This document shows positions 22,143 to 34,375 of a stretch of DNA of 64,000 bases, in pieces (position 1 is the stretch's first letter; the number at the start of each line of letters is the position of its first letter). The position numbers were made by a program, and so were the translations under genes. The notes below the pieces were generated by a model. It was not told the DNA's origin. It worked only from the letters and a program-made list of their open reading frames with translations, and did no database searches. The DNA is from Polytrichum commune (taxonomy: Eukaryota; Streptophyta; Polytrichopsida; Polytrichales; Polytrichaceae): the NCBI GenBank assembly GCA_950295325.1, contig OX485807.1, positions 16,517,001-16,581,000 on the forward strand, written 5' to 3'.

Positions 22143-25100
22143 CTAATTCTCCTGTTCCAATTACTCCCTCACTGCTGTGTCATTTCTTATTCCGAAATGC
22201 ATTCATTCATACTTGCTCTATCAGGCTGCTTGCTTCTCCGACAATCAATTTCTTGGACTCTCACTCACATTGTGGCTCTAATCTCTTACTTTAACATGTT
22301 CACTTCAAACCTTCTCTTCACAACATAATATTACTCTCATACACTTACACTCTACGTAAAATAACTCAATTACTTTGTGGCTATAGCCTGATTACAATGT
22401 CTAATCTCCACTCTATCACAGAGTTGAAGTAATGTCTTTCAATTTGCGGCACTTGGCCGATTCTACACATTCTTCGTTGATTGCGACTATTCAGCCTATT
22501 GCCCGGAAAACTCTTTTATTATGGCCTGCTTTCTCTCTTCGGCGATAGTCTCTTATCCCTCTTCCTTTCAGATGTTTGCAACTCCTTTCTAAGGGCATTG
22601 GGTTGCTAAAACTGCTACGGAAATACTTTCATCTGACTATAACCCAATCTTTCCATCCATTCTTCAAAAAACTCGGTTCAAAAAGTCTTGGTTCAGACTA
22701 TAGCCCAAAAATCTACTCTACAATTCTCACAACATAGCATTACATTAGTAAATTCAAGCTGAAAAACTTTGGTGATCGAAGTCGTGAACTGATATGATTA
22801 GAATGAAATGGTTGATTGCAGTTGAATAATGTTATGTACACCGCCTTGTTGAGTGAGTCAAACCTAATTTAAGCATTGCAATTAGTAAAGCTTGGTGTTC
22901 CCTTGCTACACCCTTTTTACACAACCACTTTGATTGCCTAAAGTTGGTGCTATTTCATACACATATGATTAGTGGCTTTAAAATTTGGCTTAGATAACGT
23001 GCCGTCGCACTCACTTGTTTATGGTTAAAGGGTGCAAGACAAAAGGTGTTGCTCTAAAGTTGGTGTTAAGTTTAGGCATGCATATGTAAATATATATACA
23101 CAATCCTACCTCTTTAATATGACATGTTTGGGAAACGAGAAAAACGTCGTATTATCGAGGTGCCACATATTCAATAATATGATAAATTGTGCCTCTTTGT
23201 CATAATAATGATGTACTTCATGAAAACACATATTAGATATTTTGTGACATAATTAAAAATAAATATTTATTTCAAATGTCTTTACAAATATGCAAATCTC
23301 TCTCATGAAATCTATGTGGACTTCAAGAAGGAATTAATAGTCTACCAATTTTGCCACTTCCAATTAGCAACAAATATCTTATTAAGCTTCTCCAATATGG
23401 CTTGCAGTTTCATTACGTATGCAAGAGTAAACTCTAATGGGTGTCCATATAAAATGTAGCTGACAATAGAGCAACCAACCTTCACACGGTCATAATTCTT
23501 ACAATACAACTCACAAAACTACCACCAAAAGAAGCACAAATTCAATAGCTTTCCAACAATGTGTAGTTGAGGAAGATTGGGTCAGAATTGACCTCAAATT
23601 TTGTAAGAGTAGATAGTTGATTAGAAATCAACTATAGAAACTTAACTTGCCTTGAAATGCTCATAACTTTGTCAATACAACTCGGAATTGGACAAAACCA
23701 TCATCAAAAGAAGTGAAATGTCATAAACTTTCCAAGAGTATGTAGATCAAAACAACATAATAAAATATTGAGTTCCAAAATTCCTCGAAAACAAAGTGTG
23801 CACTTTGGTTAAGGGTTTACGTGAAAAACTATTGCGAAAGAGATAGAAGCTAATAAGTCACTTGATTAGATTTTACGATAAAGAATTAATTCCCTTAGTT
23901 CCCATGTTTTAACATCATTTTACATTAGAATTTCATATTAACTATGTACTCATACATGCATGGGGCCCTCCATATATACATTTATTACCTCTATAATATG
24001 GCATTTTGGAGGTCTAGGAGTTTCATACTATCAATGGCACAGTTGTATTATAGAGACAGTTTCCAACTATAAAGTTTGGTTTACAAAATTCATGTCATTA
24101 TGTCAAGGTTGTCATATTATCAAGTCTCATTTAAAGAGGTAGGACTTTATATACATACTAACCATATGGCAAGGCTTGGTAAGACACGTGTTAAGAGCAA
24201 ATTGGACTATCCGCTCCGGTCAACCTAGAGAGCTCACTTTGACACTTTATATTTTTGCATCTCAACTCCGACATTGAAATGTTACATGGCCAAAGCCGTG
24301 ATTTGCAGTTGGTCATTGGAAGAGACAACGTATGATCCGATCCAGTCTCCAAAAGTGCCCACACTAGTTTCACATGCCTTAATTATTCAAGTTCAAAAAT
24401 ATGACCACGTTTGACAATATCAAAATGCTTTAGAAGGTTTTTGGGTTTTGAGGACGTAGTTATTCTTCACGCCCTTCAAGGTTGGGATAGTACACCAAGT
24501 TTTACACCTATTATTGTAAGTTGAAAATTGACGTGGGCAGAGTATACTGTGGCCCACCGTATTTCATGTGTGGGTTGAAGTTACGGTGACAACTAAATTG
24601 AGAAGAATTTAACGACCAAACATCAAATGATAAACAATAACAAAATATTGACATTATTGATACAACATTGATTTGATATTGATCTAATATGTTTCAACCC
24701 ATGATAAATCAAATTTTGTAAAAAATATTGATTTCATTTTCCTGATTTTGAACATATGATAATGCGGGCTCAAAAATAGCATGGATAAAAATAACTTATA
24801 TCGACCAACATAATCATGGTATGTTAGTTTTATAGTGAGCCACAATAGTAGGTGTGAAAGGTGTAACTTTCACAACCTTCAATAACATTACACAGGTGGA
24901 GATAGTGAGGAGAGTAACAACACTTGTGTGTTGAATAGATTCATTTTTGAATTTAGAAAATACTTGAAGTCTTTTGGAGGGCTTAGAAGTCTGAATGATT
25001 TGTTAACTTTTGGACTTGAATTTCAGAGGTTTGCAGAAGCTAGAAATTTATACTTTTACAAACTGCAGATTTACCATTTACAAATCCGACCCAGGTATGA

Positions 25101-26150
25101 TTCTCATTAAATTATTTCACATACAAGTGGCTGATCAAAAATCATGTTGATGATAGTGGGTTGAATTGCCCTCGACATCAAGAGTGGATTGATAGTTTTA
25201 AGTTCATTGGAATGCAACTGTGGGTAATAAAGAGTTGACCTCTTAGAGGCCAAGATGAGCTTTTCGATCTAGGTGGTCACCTCCGCCTCACTATACCAAC
25301 CACGAAACATGTTTACGTTATAATCTTTTGATTTTCGAGACAAGGGTGGCTGAAATTTTTGTGTGTACATTTCTAGCTCTACAAAGATGCCATCGTACGG
25401 TCAAATCCATCACGAGATGTACAAAGTCCATAACATTATTCAGTTACTATCAACCATTCCACTCTAATAATATCAATGAGAGCGCTTCACCTAGGTTACT
25501 AGGCCGAATTTGTTAATAAGAGAGAATAAGCGGGGTATAATTTAGAATACTATCTAACTTATTCCTGGTCCCACCCAACCTGAGGCGACCACTGAATATT
25601 GTCATGTTTAATAAGCTTATGAATCGGACTGAATGTTTGAAGGCGATTCTGGGGAGGTTTCGCATTGGCCTTTAACTTAAATGTTAAGAAAAGTTTCAAA
25701 ACTTTGAAAGGTTTTGGCTGGTTGCCAACAACAGTGAAACAAGGAGGTTTTGTTTGTTTGTTTGTTTGTTTGTTTAAGACCAAAGGTCGACAGGCTAGCA
25801 CCAAAGCACAGGAGGCTGTTGACCACCTGACAAGTTTTCCATCAAGTAGAGAGGAGATTTTAAAGGCAGGATTCGAACCGCCAACCTCTTCCAGAAGGAG
25901 GGTTCAAGAACTCAAGAAGAAAGGGAGGTTTTGGGTACAGTGCACCTGGGCGAGAATATTATGGAAGCCTGGCTGAACCAAAGCGGCAGCTCCAGACATG
26001 GGTCAGCTGCTCATCAACACTTTTGACTGTCTTTTTCTAACTAAAATATGCCTTTACGTGTTATCTTTGGCAAAGATATACTCACATGCACACAGACAGA
26101 CCATCATAAGTCATAGCTTAACATACTTAATTTCTCTACTTATATGCTTG
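22143..26150. other. Intergenic spacer
   Basis: 22143-22147 is the right CTAAT target duplication. 22148-22745 continues the CT-rich stretch interrupted by the retrotransposon. The rest is AT-rich with no supported gene. A TTTG microsatellite with a B-box-like sequence lies at 25748-25880. Confidence 0.5.
25748..25775. repeat. (TTTG)n microsatellite
   Basis: About six units. On the minus strand it is a CAAA tail downstream of a sequence matching the tRNA B box (GGTTCGAATCC at 25868-25878). Confidence 0.85.
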
Positions 26151-26159
26151 CAAACATGA

Positions 26160-26480
26160 TGATGATTCAACACTCGTTGAAATGATATGTTTTTGATGTG
26201 GCTGTTTACCTCGTTTGCAACTTTTGGATGTGGAGCTCATGAAAATAGAGTTCAGGAAGAATTGGTACTTGCAAAACCAGCTCAACTCTCATATTCCTCA
26301 TTTGGATGTCAATGTTGATCATGGGTTTGTGTGCGCAAAGGAGCCGTTTGTGGGTGCGTGAGTTGAATTGAATTCGCTGCAGTTTGGGCTGAATTTGCAA
26401 GAAAGTTAGTCCAATTACCGGGACCTGCTCCATGCCTTTGGCATATTTATATAGTCTACCATGGACATGCAGACAGACCG
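26160..26480 (+). repeat. Dispersed repeat family D, partial copy 1
   Basis: Contains GGAGCTCATGAAAATAGAG, TCGCTGCAGTTTGGGC, and GCTCCATGCCTTTGG, in the same order as 26505-26790. Noncoding. Confidence 0.65.
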
Positions 26481-26504
26481 CCATGGCTTACATGGTTGCA
26501 AAGA

Positions 26505-27327
26505 AAGATGATTCAGGGATGCTCCACACTCATGTACTTATGTGGGTTACAAGGAATTGAATTTGTATGTTAATGTGGCTGGTCGCCTTGTTTGAAGATT
26601 TTTGATTTGGAGGTTATGAAAATAGAGGTCAGAGAATTGGTAGTTGATGTCGTTCATGGAGCCTTTGTGGGTGCCTGGGTTTAGGCAGAATTCTCTGCAG
26701 TTTGCGCAGAATTCACAAAGAATTCTAGTGGTTTGAAAAAGAATATTGATGCTCCATGTCTTTGTGCCAGTGTTTGTTGATGTTATGTCAACGGGTGCTA
26801 CCGTCTAAGAGAGCATGCAGTTTTGGTTTGGGGTTAAATAAAATCACTCACATAGCTTTCATAGGCGAACACCCAGTTTTAGGGAGAGATCTCCATTGCC
26901 CATTGATGTCCCCTAACCAAAGCCCAGGAAGATGGCGAAAGGATTTGGAGTTCGCCGTAGTTGATCGCTGGCTCAATAATTCTGGAGTTTCTACATGTGC
27001 CCTGTTGTAGACCTTGTTCGGGTCTGGGGTCAATGTGGTGACACAACGAGGTACGCAAGAATCTGGAAGTTCCGGATGGAGTGAAGGTTTGGAAGTAGGC
27101 CAACGGGTCATAGCATCCGCAGTAGGAATCCCATGAATTCCTGAAGGCAACAAAACACCTAACAATCACCAATTTACGTAATGCTGAATAATTGCAAAAC
27201 TACGATGAGTAGGTAGGTGTACAGGTTGGGAAATGTTTTAGGTTAGAAATCTCTTCTGAGAGATCCGAAAATAGGAGATAAAAAAGGAAAGAGAGTTGCT
27301 AATTTGGGTGAGGGCATGATGTGCAGA
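26505..27327 (+). repeat. Dispersed repeat family D, copy 2
   Basis: From about 26690 to 27327 it matches 36764-37563 in the psb28 intron. Landmarks: CTGCAGTTTG.GCAGAATTC, AAGAGAGCA.GCA, GAAAGGATTTGGAGTTC against GAAAGGATTTTTGAGTTC, a TCTGGAAGTTCCGGATGGAG core, GGTTGGGAAATGTTTTAGGT, and GTGAGGGCATGAT.TGCAG at the right edge. The match stops at that CAG. It lies just upstream of the first recognised NPF exon. Confidence 0.8.
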
Positions 27328-27542
27328 TTCAGTTTCTTGCTTCCCCAAGTTTCGCTTTTGAATTTGCTGCAGTTTGGGCAGAATTTCTTTAGGAATTTGA
27401 TCGAAGTACCGGGAAATGATGCCCTCCGTACTAAGAATCAAATGATAAACTAAACGGCAGCATGGTAAGTCCCCGTTCTTTCAAAGTCTTCACCTGATTT
27501 CATATTCTTGTGTCACCTCCAAATCCAAATGATTTTTCTCAG

Positions 27543-30500
27543 GTCAGGAAAAATTTGTTGGTGGAACAGGATGTGAATAAAGATGAACTTAGGGACCGCG
27601 AATCCGAGGATGGAAGTGAAGAATTCACTGGTGATGGAACGGTGGATAGAAAGGGAAACATTGCCAAGAGGCAAGAAACTGGTGGTTGGAGAGCGGCTCC
27701 TCTCATATTTGGTATGCTTTGAACTTCATCTCAAAAAGCAAGTGGCCAGGGTTTAAGGTTCAGTCAGTGTCGTAATATACCCTTCCGGGTTTAACGGGTT
27801 TACAGTTAAGATTATTCAACATTTAGTTGATGATCCTTTCGAAATTGGCGGAACCAAAATTCATCCTCTTACATCTTGCAAAGACCAAATGTATGTAAAA
27901 GAAAAGATGAAATGGCAACCCTTTGTTTGGTAGGAATTGATTCAATACAACTGTAGTTTGATGTGATTGAGGGTTTAAGGTTCTAGTTAATGTCGTTGCA
28001 TATCCTTCAGGGTTTGATGTGGTTACAGTATTAAATGATTCATTCGACATTGATGTAGCTCACGTTTCATCCTCTTACTACATCTTGCAACGATCAAATA
28101 TATTAACAAAAGATTGAAATTGCAACCCTATATTTGGTGGGCATAAATACAATACAATTGTAGTTTGATGCGATTGAATCTATTTGAAATCAGTGTTAAC
28201 ATATGGATCTGGAGGTTTGAGATGACAGTTTCTGAAGCGCCTGGAAATGGTGATGCAAGCTGAGAAACTCACTCTACAAATTCCTGAATAGAATAATTTC
28301 ACAGAATGGACAAGAACCAAAATTATATACTTCAATATAAAATTATCCTGTTGAGTCATTGCTGTTAATACATACCCTCCAGGGTTTCATATTTTGTTCA
28401 GAGCTAACCCAACATTTAGCTGATGATCCATTCAACATAGATTCAACCCATAATTCAACCTTTTAAGTCTTCAACGGTAAAATATATCAGAAACAAAGAA
28501 TTTAAATTGCAACCCTATGTTTGGTAGCGGTTGATTCAATCTTATTGTAGTTTGATGTGATTGAATCATGTGAAATCGGTGTTTATGATATATGAATGCT
28601 AGAGGTTTGTGGTGGATTTTGATGTTTCATTCTTCTCCACAATGTGTGAGTGCTAACTTGCAAGTGTTGTATTTGTTTTTGTGGTGGCCACAGCCACGGA
28701 GATATGTGAGCGGATGGGCTCACTTGGGCTCCAACGCAACTTGGTCACGTATTTCACCACGAAAATGCATCTCAGCAATCCTAAGGCATCCAACATGGTG
28801 TCCAATTTTGTGGGCGCATTATACCTCACTCCCTTCATTGGCGGCTTCATGGCCGACACATATTGGGGTCGGTTTTGGGCCATCACTGTGTTTGCATGCA
28901 TCCAAGTTCTGGTATGTTCACTTGATCTTGCTTGGAAGTGCACAATGGGTGGTGTATATTGCAATTATCTTAATAGAATATGTATTCATCTTATGTAATG
29001 ATAATGCTTCTTAATAGTATAATGTGGCACAAAATAAAAGAAAATGACAAAGTAATGAATTTTTCACATCAGTAAATAACATTTGATTATATTTATTCAA
29101 CATACTATTATTTTTACATAATAAATTCACCTCTGGAATTTTGTGATGATGTAAGGTTCAATGTAGGGTAGATGGGTGTGAAATGGTTACTTTTCCTGAC
29201 TAGCCCACTTCTACTCAGATATGATAGATGTGACTTATACAAGATAATTAGCAAATACAAATCGAGGCTGTAGCCACTTTCCTCGTAATTTTCAGAGCTC
29301 ATATGAATATCTTATTCATTATCAAAGTGAAGATTCTTGTGCTCATAAAATTGTCATGTAGGTTCCCACCAATTAGGTTGACTATTGAGCCTAGAATGGT
29401 TATTGGAGTTTGAGCACGTAGTTTAATCTCTTTTAAGCACATGTCTTTTTGGTATCTATTCTTGGAGCCGCACCAAACCACATACCACTAAAATTTGGCA
29501 TTCGATTAAGACAAGTAATTGAATTCACTAGAAGAAATCTTGTCCATTTCAACCGGCCTTGCGACTAGGCCATCACGACTCGCACCCAAAAAATGCATAA
29601 ACAAATCAATTTGGTTGGCAACCGGGGGGGCACCCTCCATGGGTACACCACGGGTACCTTCCGGGTGCCAACAAATTGATTTGTTTATGCATTTTTTGGG
29701 TGCACGAGTCGCGATGGCCTTGGTTGAAATGGACAAGATTTCTTCTAGTGATATTAGGCCTATCTACCTGAAATGGGGTTAAGTTAATTGAAGTCCATCA
29801 CATGCCCACCCAGTTGTGTTCATGATGTCTATAGTTTGAGCGCTTAGTCCAATCTCATCGTAACATGTGTCTTTCTTGGTGTTTGTTCTCAACAACACAA
29901 CCTTGCCATGTACCACTCAAATATAGGTGACCAGTCAAGAAGAGTGACTGCACAAGGCCCACCTACCTTAGAGGGTGAGCCACAACCAACACCAAGAAGG
30001 TGGAGATAATATATATTGCGCTTCATACTAGGTCTGCGTTTCATAGGTTGCAGTATTCTTGAATATTTTGGTCAACTAGGACGGCATGTTTGTCATAATA
30101 TACTTCATCCCCATGAGCACTAAAATCATCTATGGCATGCGGGTGTTATTTGGTGACTTTTCTTAATAGGTCCCCTATATTTGATTGGTGTGCGGTTTTG
30201 CGAGGATCAAAGAACAAACACCATAAAGACACATGTTTAAAAGGGATTGGACTATGTCTTCATTAACTACTCCACGCTCAAGAGTAAACACAATTGGGTA
30301 AGACCTAAATATTCAGTTAAGGAATCAACGAACATGCACTTCCAAAAACCATAACTAAATCAGGGAAGATCCAAGTTTGAATCTGGTTTTCTATGGTTGT
30401 TCAATTGTAGTTTTGCTAATGCAACACAAATTTGAAGCAGTGAACGGGGAGAACTGGTAGTTAGTTACAGATGGACCGGTTGAAGTCCAAGACTGCAGGA

Positions 30501-33500
30501 AAATTACCAATCATTTTAGAGGAATTTATAGAATATTATATTCCAATTCAATAAAGGAAAACCGAAGGATGTCAACATGTAGCCGGTTGGACTTGCAAAC
30601 ACTAGGATCTCAACCGATTATGCCCAAAAATCTCCCCGATCACTGATTTGAAGACATGAATCTGATCAATAGAAGATGGAGAAAAAGAAAAACTAACCAG
30701 ATTGTAGCCACATACCTTAGATACTTACTACTGATCACAAATTTGACAAATTCAATTGACAAAAAAGATTCGTATGGGTATGTGGTTCCACAGGGAATGA
30801 TTCTTCTGACTCTATCGGCTGCTTTGCCGTCCCTGAAGCCAGCACCTTGCCCATCAGATTCCACACTTCCATGTCCATCAGCAACTACCTCACAACTTGC
30901 GGTCCTCTATCTGGGCCTCTACCTCATTGCCCTCGGGAATGGTGGAATAAAGCCCAATGTTTCATCATTGGGAGCCGATCAGTTTGATGAAAGTTATGAG
31001 AAGGAGAGGAAGCACATGTCAAGCTTCTTCAACTGGTACTACTTCATCATCTCAATCGGCTCCCTTCTCTCCGTTACCGTATTTGTATACATACAGGTTA
31101 GGACATACTTATGCCCTTCCAAACTCCAGATTTGAGTCATCGGAAATTATTTGGCAGAAAACGTACATTTCTTTTCATCACACCAGTTCATTGGCATGAG
31201 ATGTCCTGTTTTTTGATATCTAAAGCCAGAATCTGCATGAACTTATGCAGTGAGAGCACTGCACTGTTTATGGTATTTAGTGTAACTTACGATTGGAAGG
31301 TTATGCCACGCTATAACTTTTTACTTAGAATGTAAATTTCTACCAACTAAATTGTTTCTGTACTATAATAGAGTTTATCCTTTATTTCAACCAGTGTTTT
31401 GGTTGGGAGTTGGTTGTTTTGGGGGCCAAACTCATTCAAGCACCTCAAGGCACGTCAAAGTGAATTTGGCCCTCAATGAAGTGGTATAGAAAACTCTTTG
31501 TTCAAATCTTCACACCGACTCCACCGACTCCAAGCATGCACCAAAAACTTACTGAACATGGAAAGTCTTGTATGCAAAATAACCAACTCCTGACCAAAGC
31601 TCTGGTTGATATAAAAGGATAATTTTAATGTCCAAAGAACATGTTTGATCTTTGGTGGTGAGAATTGAAACTTATAGTAGGAGGGTGGCATTACAAAATT
31701 CCAAATAGCACGAGTAGCAGACGGCTCTCAGTGAAGCAGTGCAGACTATGGCTTGCAAACACATTGAGGTTCCATAGCTTTCTGAGAGTAAAGATTTTTA
31801 TTATGAGTCCCTTGCCTTTCAGTCATTTATTCCTGGAACAGATGAAAACATCATTTGTTGCAAGGTGAAATCCTACTAGTCATGTGGAGTTTGCGGCATC
31901 AGTGCAAAATCAGAGCTGGACATTTCCAAGTGCCAATAGAAGAGAAAGCACATTGTTTTACATGTGTAGAAGATTGATGATTTGTCTAACTTTGACTTCG
32001 CCACTGTGGTAATCCAGGACAACGTGGGTTTTGGTTGGGGCTTTGGCATCCCGGGAGCAGTCATGATTCTCGCCATTATCACTTTTAATGCAGGCGCCTT
32101 AGTGTACAGATACAAGGTTCCCCGTGGCAGCCCCTTGACATCTGTCGCCCAGGTTCTTGTGGCAGCGGTGCGAAAGCGTAAGGCAACGGCTGACGATGAC
32201 AGTTCCTATCTGTATGAGGGACTGGTTGAAGGGCAACGACCAGTTGAATTGCTTGCACATACTAAGCAATATCGGTATGTACTTTTGAACACATAATGTA
32301 TCTATTTCATGCTCTTGCCATACTGCCCCTTTGAATGCAAGGCCACATAAGCATTCTTACGTTTCGTAAAGAAACGCATCCCCACTTGTTAAATCTGCAA
32401 GGCTGCAGATATCAATGTTCTTGATGCGATCTGCCAATACTTGTCAGTTGATAGGACTCGAGATACGCACTTCATTGAAGAGCAGAATTGACGGAGTCAA
32501 AAATTTTAAATCGTAAGGAAGTATCTAAATGTCTGAAGGCAAAGATTCTCATGGAGAGAATAAAAGTGGTGGCTGGTAAAATGGTATTCAATAGGAGAGG
32601 TTATCTTGTCTTGTTTGAAACAGAAATATGAAAGTTTGAGATTGAAAATTGTTGTAGAAATAACCTTTGGAATAAAACATTGCAGATAGGGATGTTACAA
32701 TGACCTAGATCTTACATTCTGCATTGAAAAGTGTTTGAAGCCCTAGTGAGGTGATTCTACATATGGCGGAGTCTAGAGCCTATGAACCATTGACCAACCA
32801 TAACAAAGAATGATGACACCACTGTTGCCACCGGCATGAATTATAGTCTTGCTTCATTTTCGAGTTGGTCTAAGTCTATATGTAACCCCAAAATGGGTAT
32901 TACAAGGATTAGAGGCCCACAATGAATATTGCCTCCTTTCAAAGGTAACCACCTCAAACATGCGAAGGTAAGCGGGCTGGCACCTATCTCCCCCAAGGGC
33001 AAGCCCCTAACTTCCCATATGGTTGGTTAAAAACATCCGTTTCACTGGGTGGACCATAGGTAACTATGGTGCACTAGAAAAGGTCACCCATCTGAGTACT
33101 ATTCTGCCTTAGGCGGCTTAACCTTGGAGTTCCCATGGGGTTCAAGTTTAGGCACCATGACCAACCATATATCATCCTCATCCCCGCCAAGCCACCTAGC
33201 TTCTAGAGATCTTCTCCTGACTTCTGATTGCTCCTAGTAAGCCAGTTTTTATGGCTGCATTGTCATGAATCCTACTGTCATTTAACAAATAAGAATTCAA
33301 AAGTGCACGCGCATGATGGTCATCATTTGCCACCAATGGTTATTCCACATTCACACAGTTTTGGTATCTGAGAGTACTTACTGTTGCATTGAGGTCATTG
33401 AATTTAAAGTGAATCTTTCAATGTGTGAGTTGTTTCATTGAGGCCATCTTGTGATGTGGCTGCAACTTTCAATTTTTCAGATTCCTCGACCGAGCCGCGA

Positions 33501-34375
33501 TGACAGTTGGCCTGAAGGAGGACGCAACCGGCCCAATAAACCCGTGGAAGTTAACCACGGTGACGCAAGTGGAAGAGGTGAAGATGCTACTCAAGCTTTT
33601 CCCAATATGGCTGAGCACCATCATCGTATGGACGGCGCTTTCACAGATGGAAACTTTTTCTGTCGAGGAGGGCGCGACCATGGACCACCACATGGGACGC
33701 CACTTCCAGTTCCCTCCCGCATCCCTATCTGTCTTTGAGCTCGTGAACGTGCTATTAATTCTACCCCTCTATGACCGTTTCCTTGTTCCCATTCTACGGA
33801 GATTTACAGGCCGCCCACAAGGCATCACACAATTGCAACGAATCGGCACCGGAATCGTGTTCTCCATCTTAGCTATGGTGGTCGCAGGGTTTGTGGAGGT
33901 GAAGCGTGTGAATGTGGCACGTGCACACGGGCTCCTCGACCGGCCGAAAGTTACGGTACCCATCTCCATCTTTTGGCTCATCCCGCAATACTTCTTGCGC
34001 GGAAGCACCGAGATTTTCACCCAGATCGGGCAACTCGAGTTTTTCTATGGGGAGTCGCCTGACCGGATGCGCAGCTTGGGCACTGCGATTTACCTCAGCA
34101 CGATTGCGTGCGGCCATTTCTTAAGCAGTGTGCTTGTTACAGTCGTGAATCGAGTCACCAGTCATGGCGGCCGCCAGCCATGGCTAATTGATAACCTCAA
34201 CCGCAGCCGCCTCGACTACTTCTATTGGTTCCTTGCCGGTTTGAGTTTCGTCAACTTTCTCTTCTTTCTTCTGTGCGCTCACTTCTACAGGTACAAAAAA
34301 GTGGCCACCTTTGATACCAACGACATTGCCCAAAGAAACAATAATATCCTCCCAAATGTTGAGGCGGATGTTTAA
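27543..34375 (+). CDS. NPF/POT (NRT1/PTR family) proton-coupled transporter, 5' exon missing
   Basis: Proton-coupled transporter of nitrate, peptides or other small solutes in a membrane. Exons: about 27543-27711, 28694-28911, 30794-31096, 32018-32274, 33481-34375, all with GT-AG borders and phases that join cleanly. The protein shows DGTVD.KGN at the start of the family core, the proton-coupling ExxER motif (EICERMG, interrupted by intron 1 just before it), [13 protein letters not shown], the PTR signature around [24 protein letters not shown], and the long C-terminal half ending at TAA 34373-34375. No ATG lies in frame between the TGA at 27495 and the first exon. A TTTTCTCAG acceptor at 27534-27542 implies an upstream exon that I could not identify. 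Substrate and subfamily cannot be read off by eye. Introns carry a tandem array, a CACTA-like MITE and a 5S-like fragment. Confidence 0.9.
27745..28600 (+). repeat. Tandem repeats in NPF intron 1
   Basis: Three copies of a unit of about 210-230 bp. Each has a CCTTC.GGGTTT-like start, an ACATTTAG.TGATGATCC-like block, GCAACCCT.T.TTTGGT (near 27915, 28122 and 28509) and TGTAGTTTGATG.GATTGA. The second and third copies are separated by about 170 bp of other sequence. Confidence 0.7.
29170..29525 (+). repeat. Dispersed repeat family A, copy 3, in NPF intron 2
   Basis: Has ACTAGCCCACTTCT, TAGCAAATACAAATCGAGGC, CAGAGCTCATATGAATATC and GTTTGAGCACGTAG. It is cut at GAATT by the palindromic MITE. The equivalent uninterrupted sequence is at about 50205-50225. 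Confidence 0.65.
29526..29750. mobile_element. CACTA-like palindromic MITE in NPF intron 2
   Basis: Begins CACTAGAAGAAATCTTGTCC and ends with the inverse (GGACAAGATTTCTTCTAGTG). The arms pair over about 95 bp, including a TGCATAAACAAATCAATTTG block and its inverse. CACTA plus AAGAAA resembles plant CACTA (En/Spm) ends. The flanking trinucleotides are ATT and ATA, an imperfect 3-bp duplication. Open frames in both directions are mirror images of each other and are not genes. Confidence 0.8.
30428..30635 (-). repeat. Dispersed repeat family C, copy 2, in NPF intron 2
   Basis: Inverse orientation: GAACGGGGAGAAC, GGACCGGTTGAAGTCCAAG, CATTTTAGAGGAATTTATAG, GATGTCAACATGTAGCCGG, GGATCTCAACCGATTATGCC. 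It ends about 160 bp before exon 3. Confidence 0.75.
33081..33139 (-). pseudogene. 5S rRNA-like fragment in NPF intron 4
   Basis: On the minus strand the sequence GGTTAAGCCGCCTAAGGCAG, then AATAGTACTCAGATGGGTGACC follows the plant 5S rRNA internal promoter region (A box, intermediate element, C box) closely but with several mismatches. The rest of the 5S gene is not clearly recognisable. It is a pseudogene or part of a 5S-derived retroelement, such as the Cassandra-type TRIMs, which carry 5S sequence in their LTRs. Confidence 0.65.

Noticed and set aside
25840-25930. tRNA gene on the minus strand
   Set aside because: A B-box word is present, but the T-arm stem does not pair well and no A box or acceptor stem was found.
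26848-27172. Minus-strand ORFs of 105 and 97 codons
   Set aside because: They lie wholly within a dispersed repeat whose other copy, in the psb28 intron, does not keep either frame.
29506-29782. Two opposite-strand ORFs of 76 and 87 codons
   Set aside because: Their translations mirror each other because the locus is a palindromic MITE; neither is a gene.
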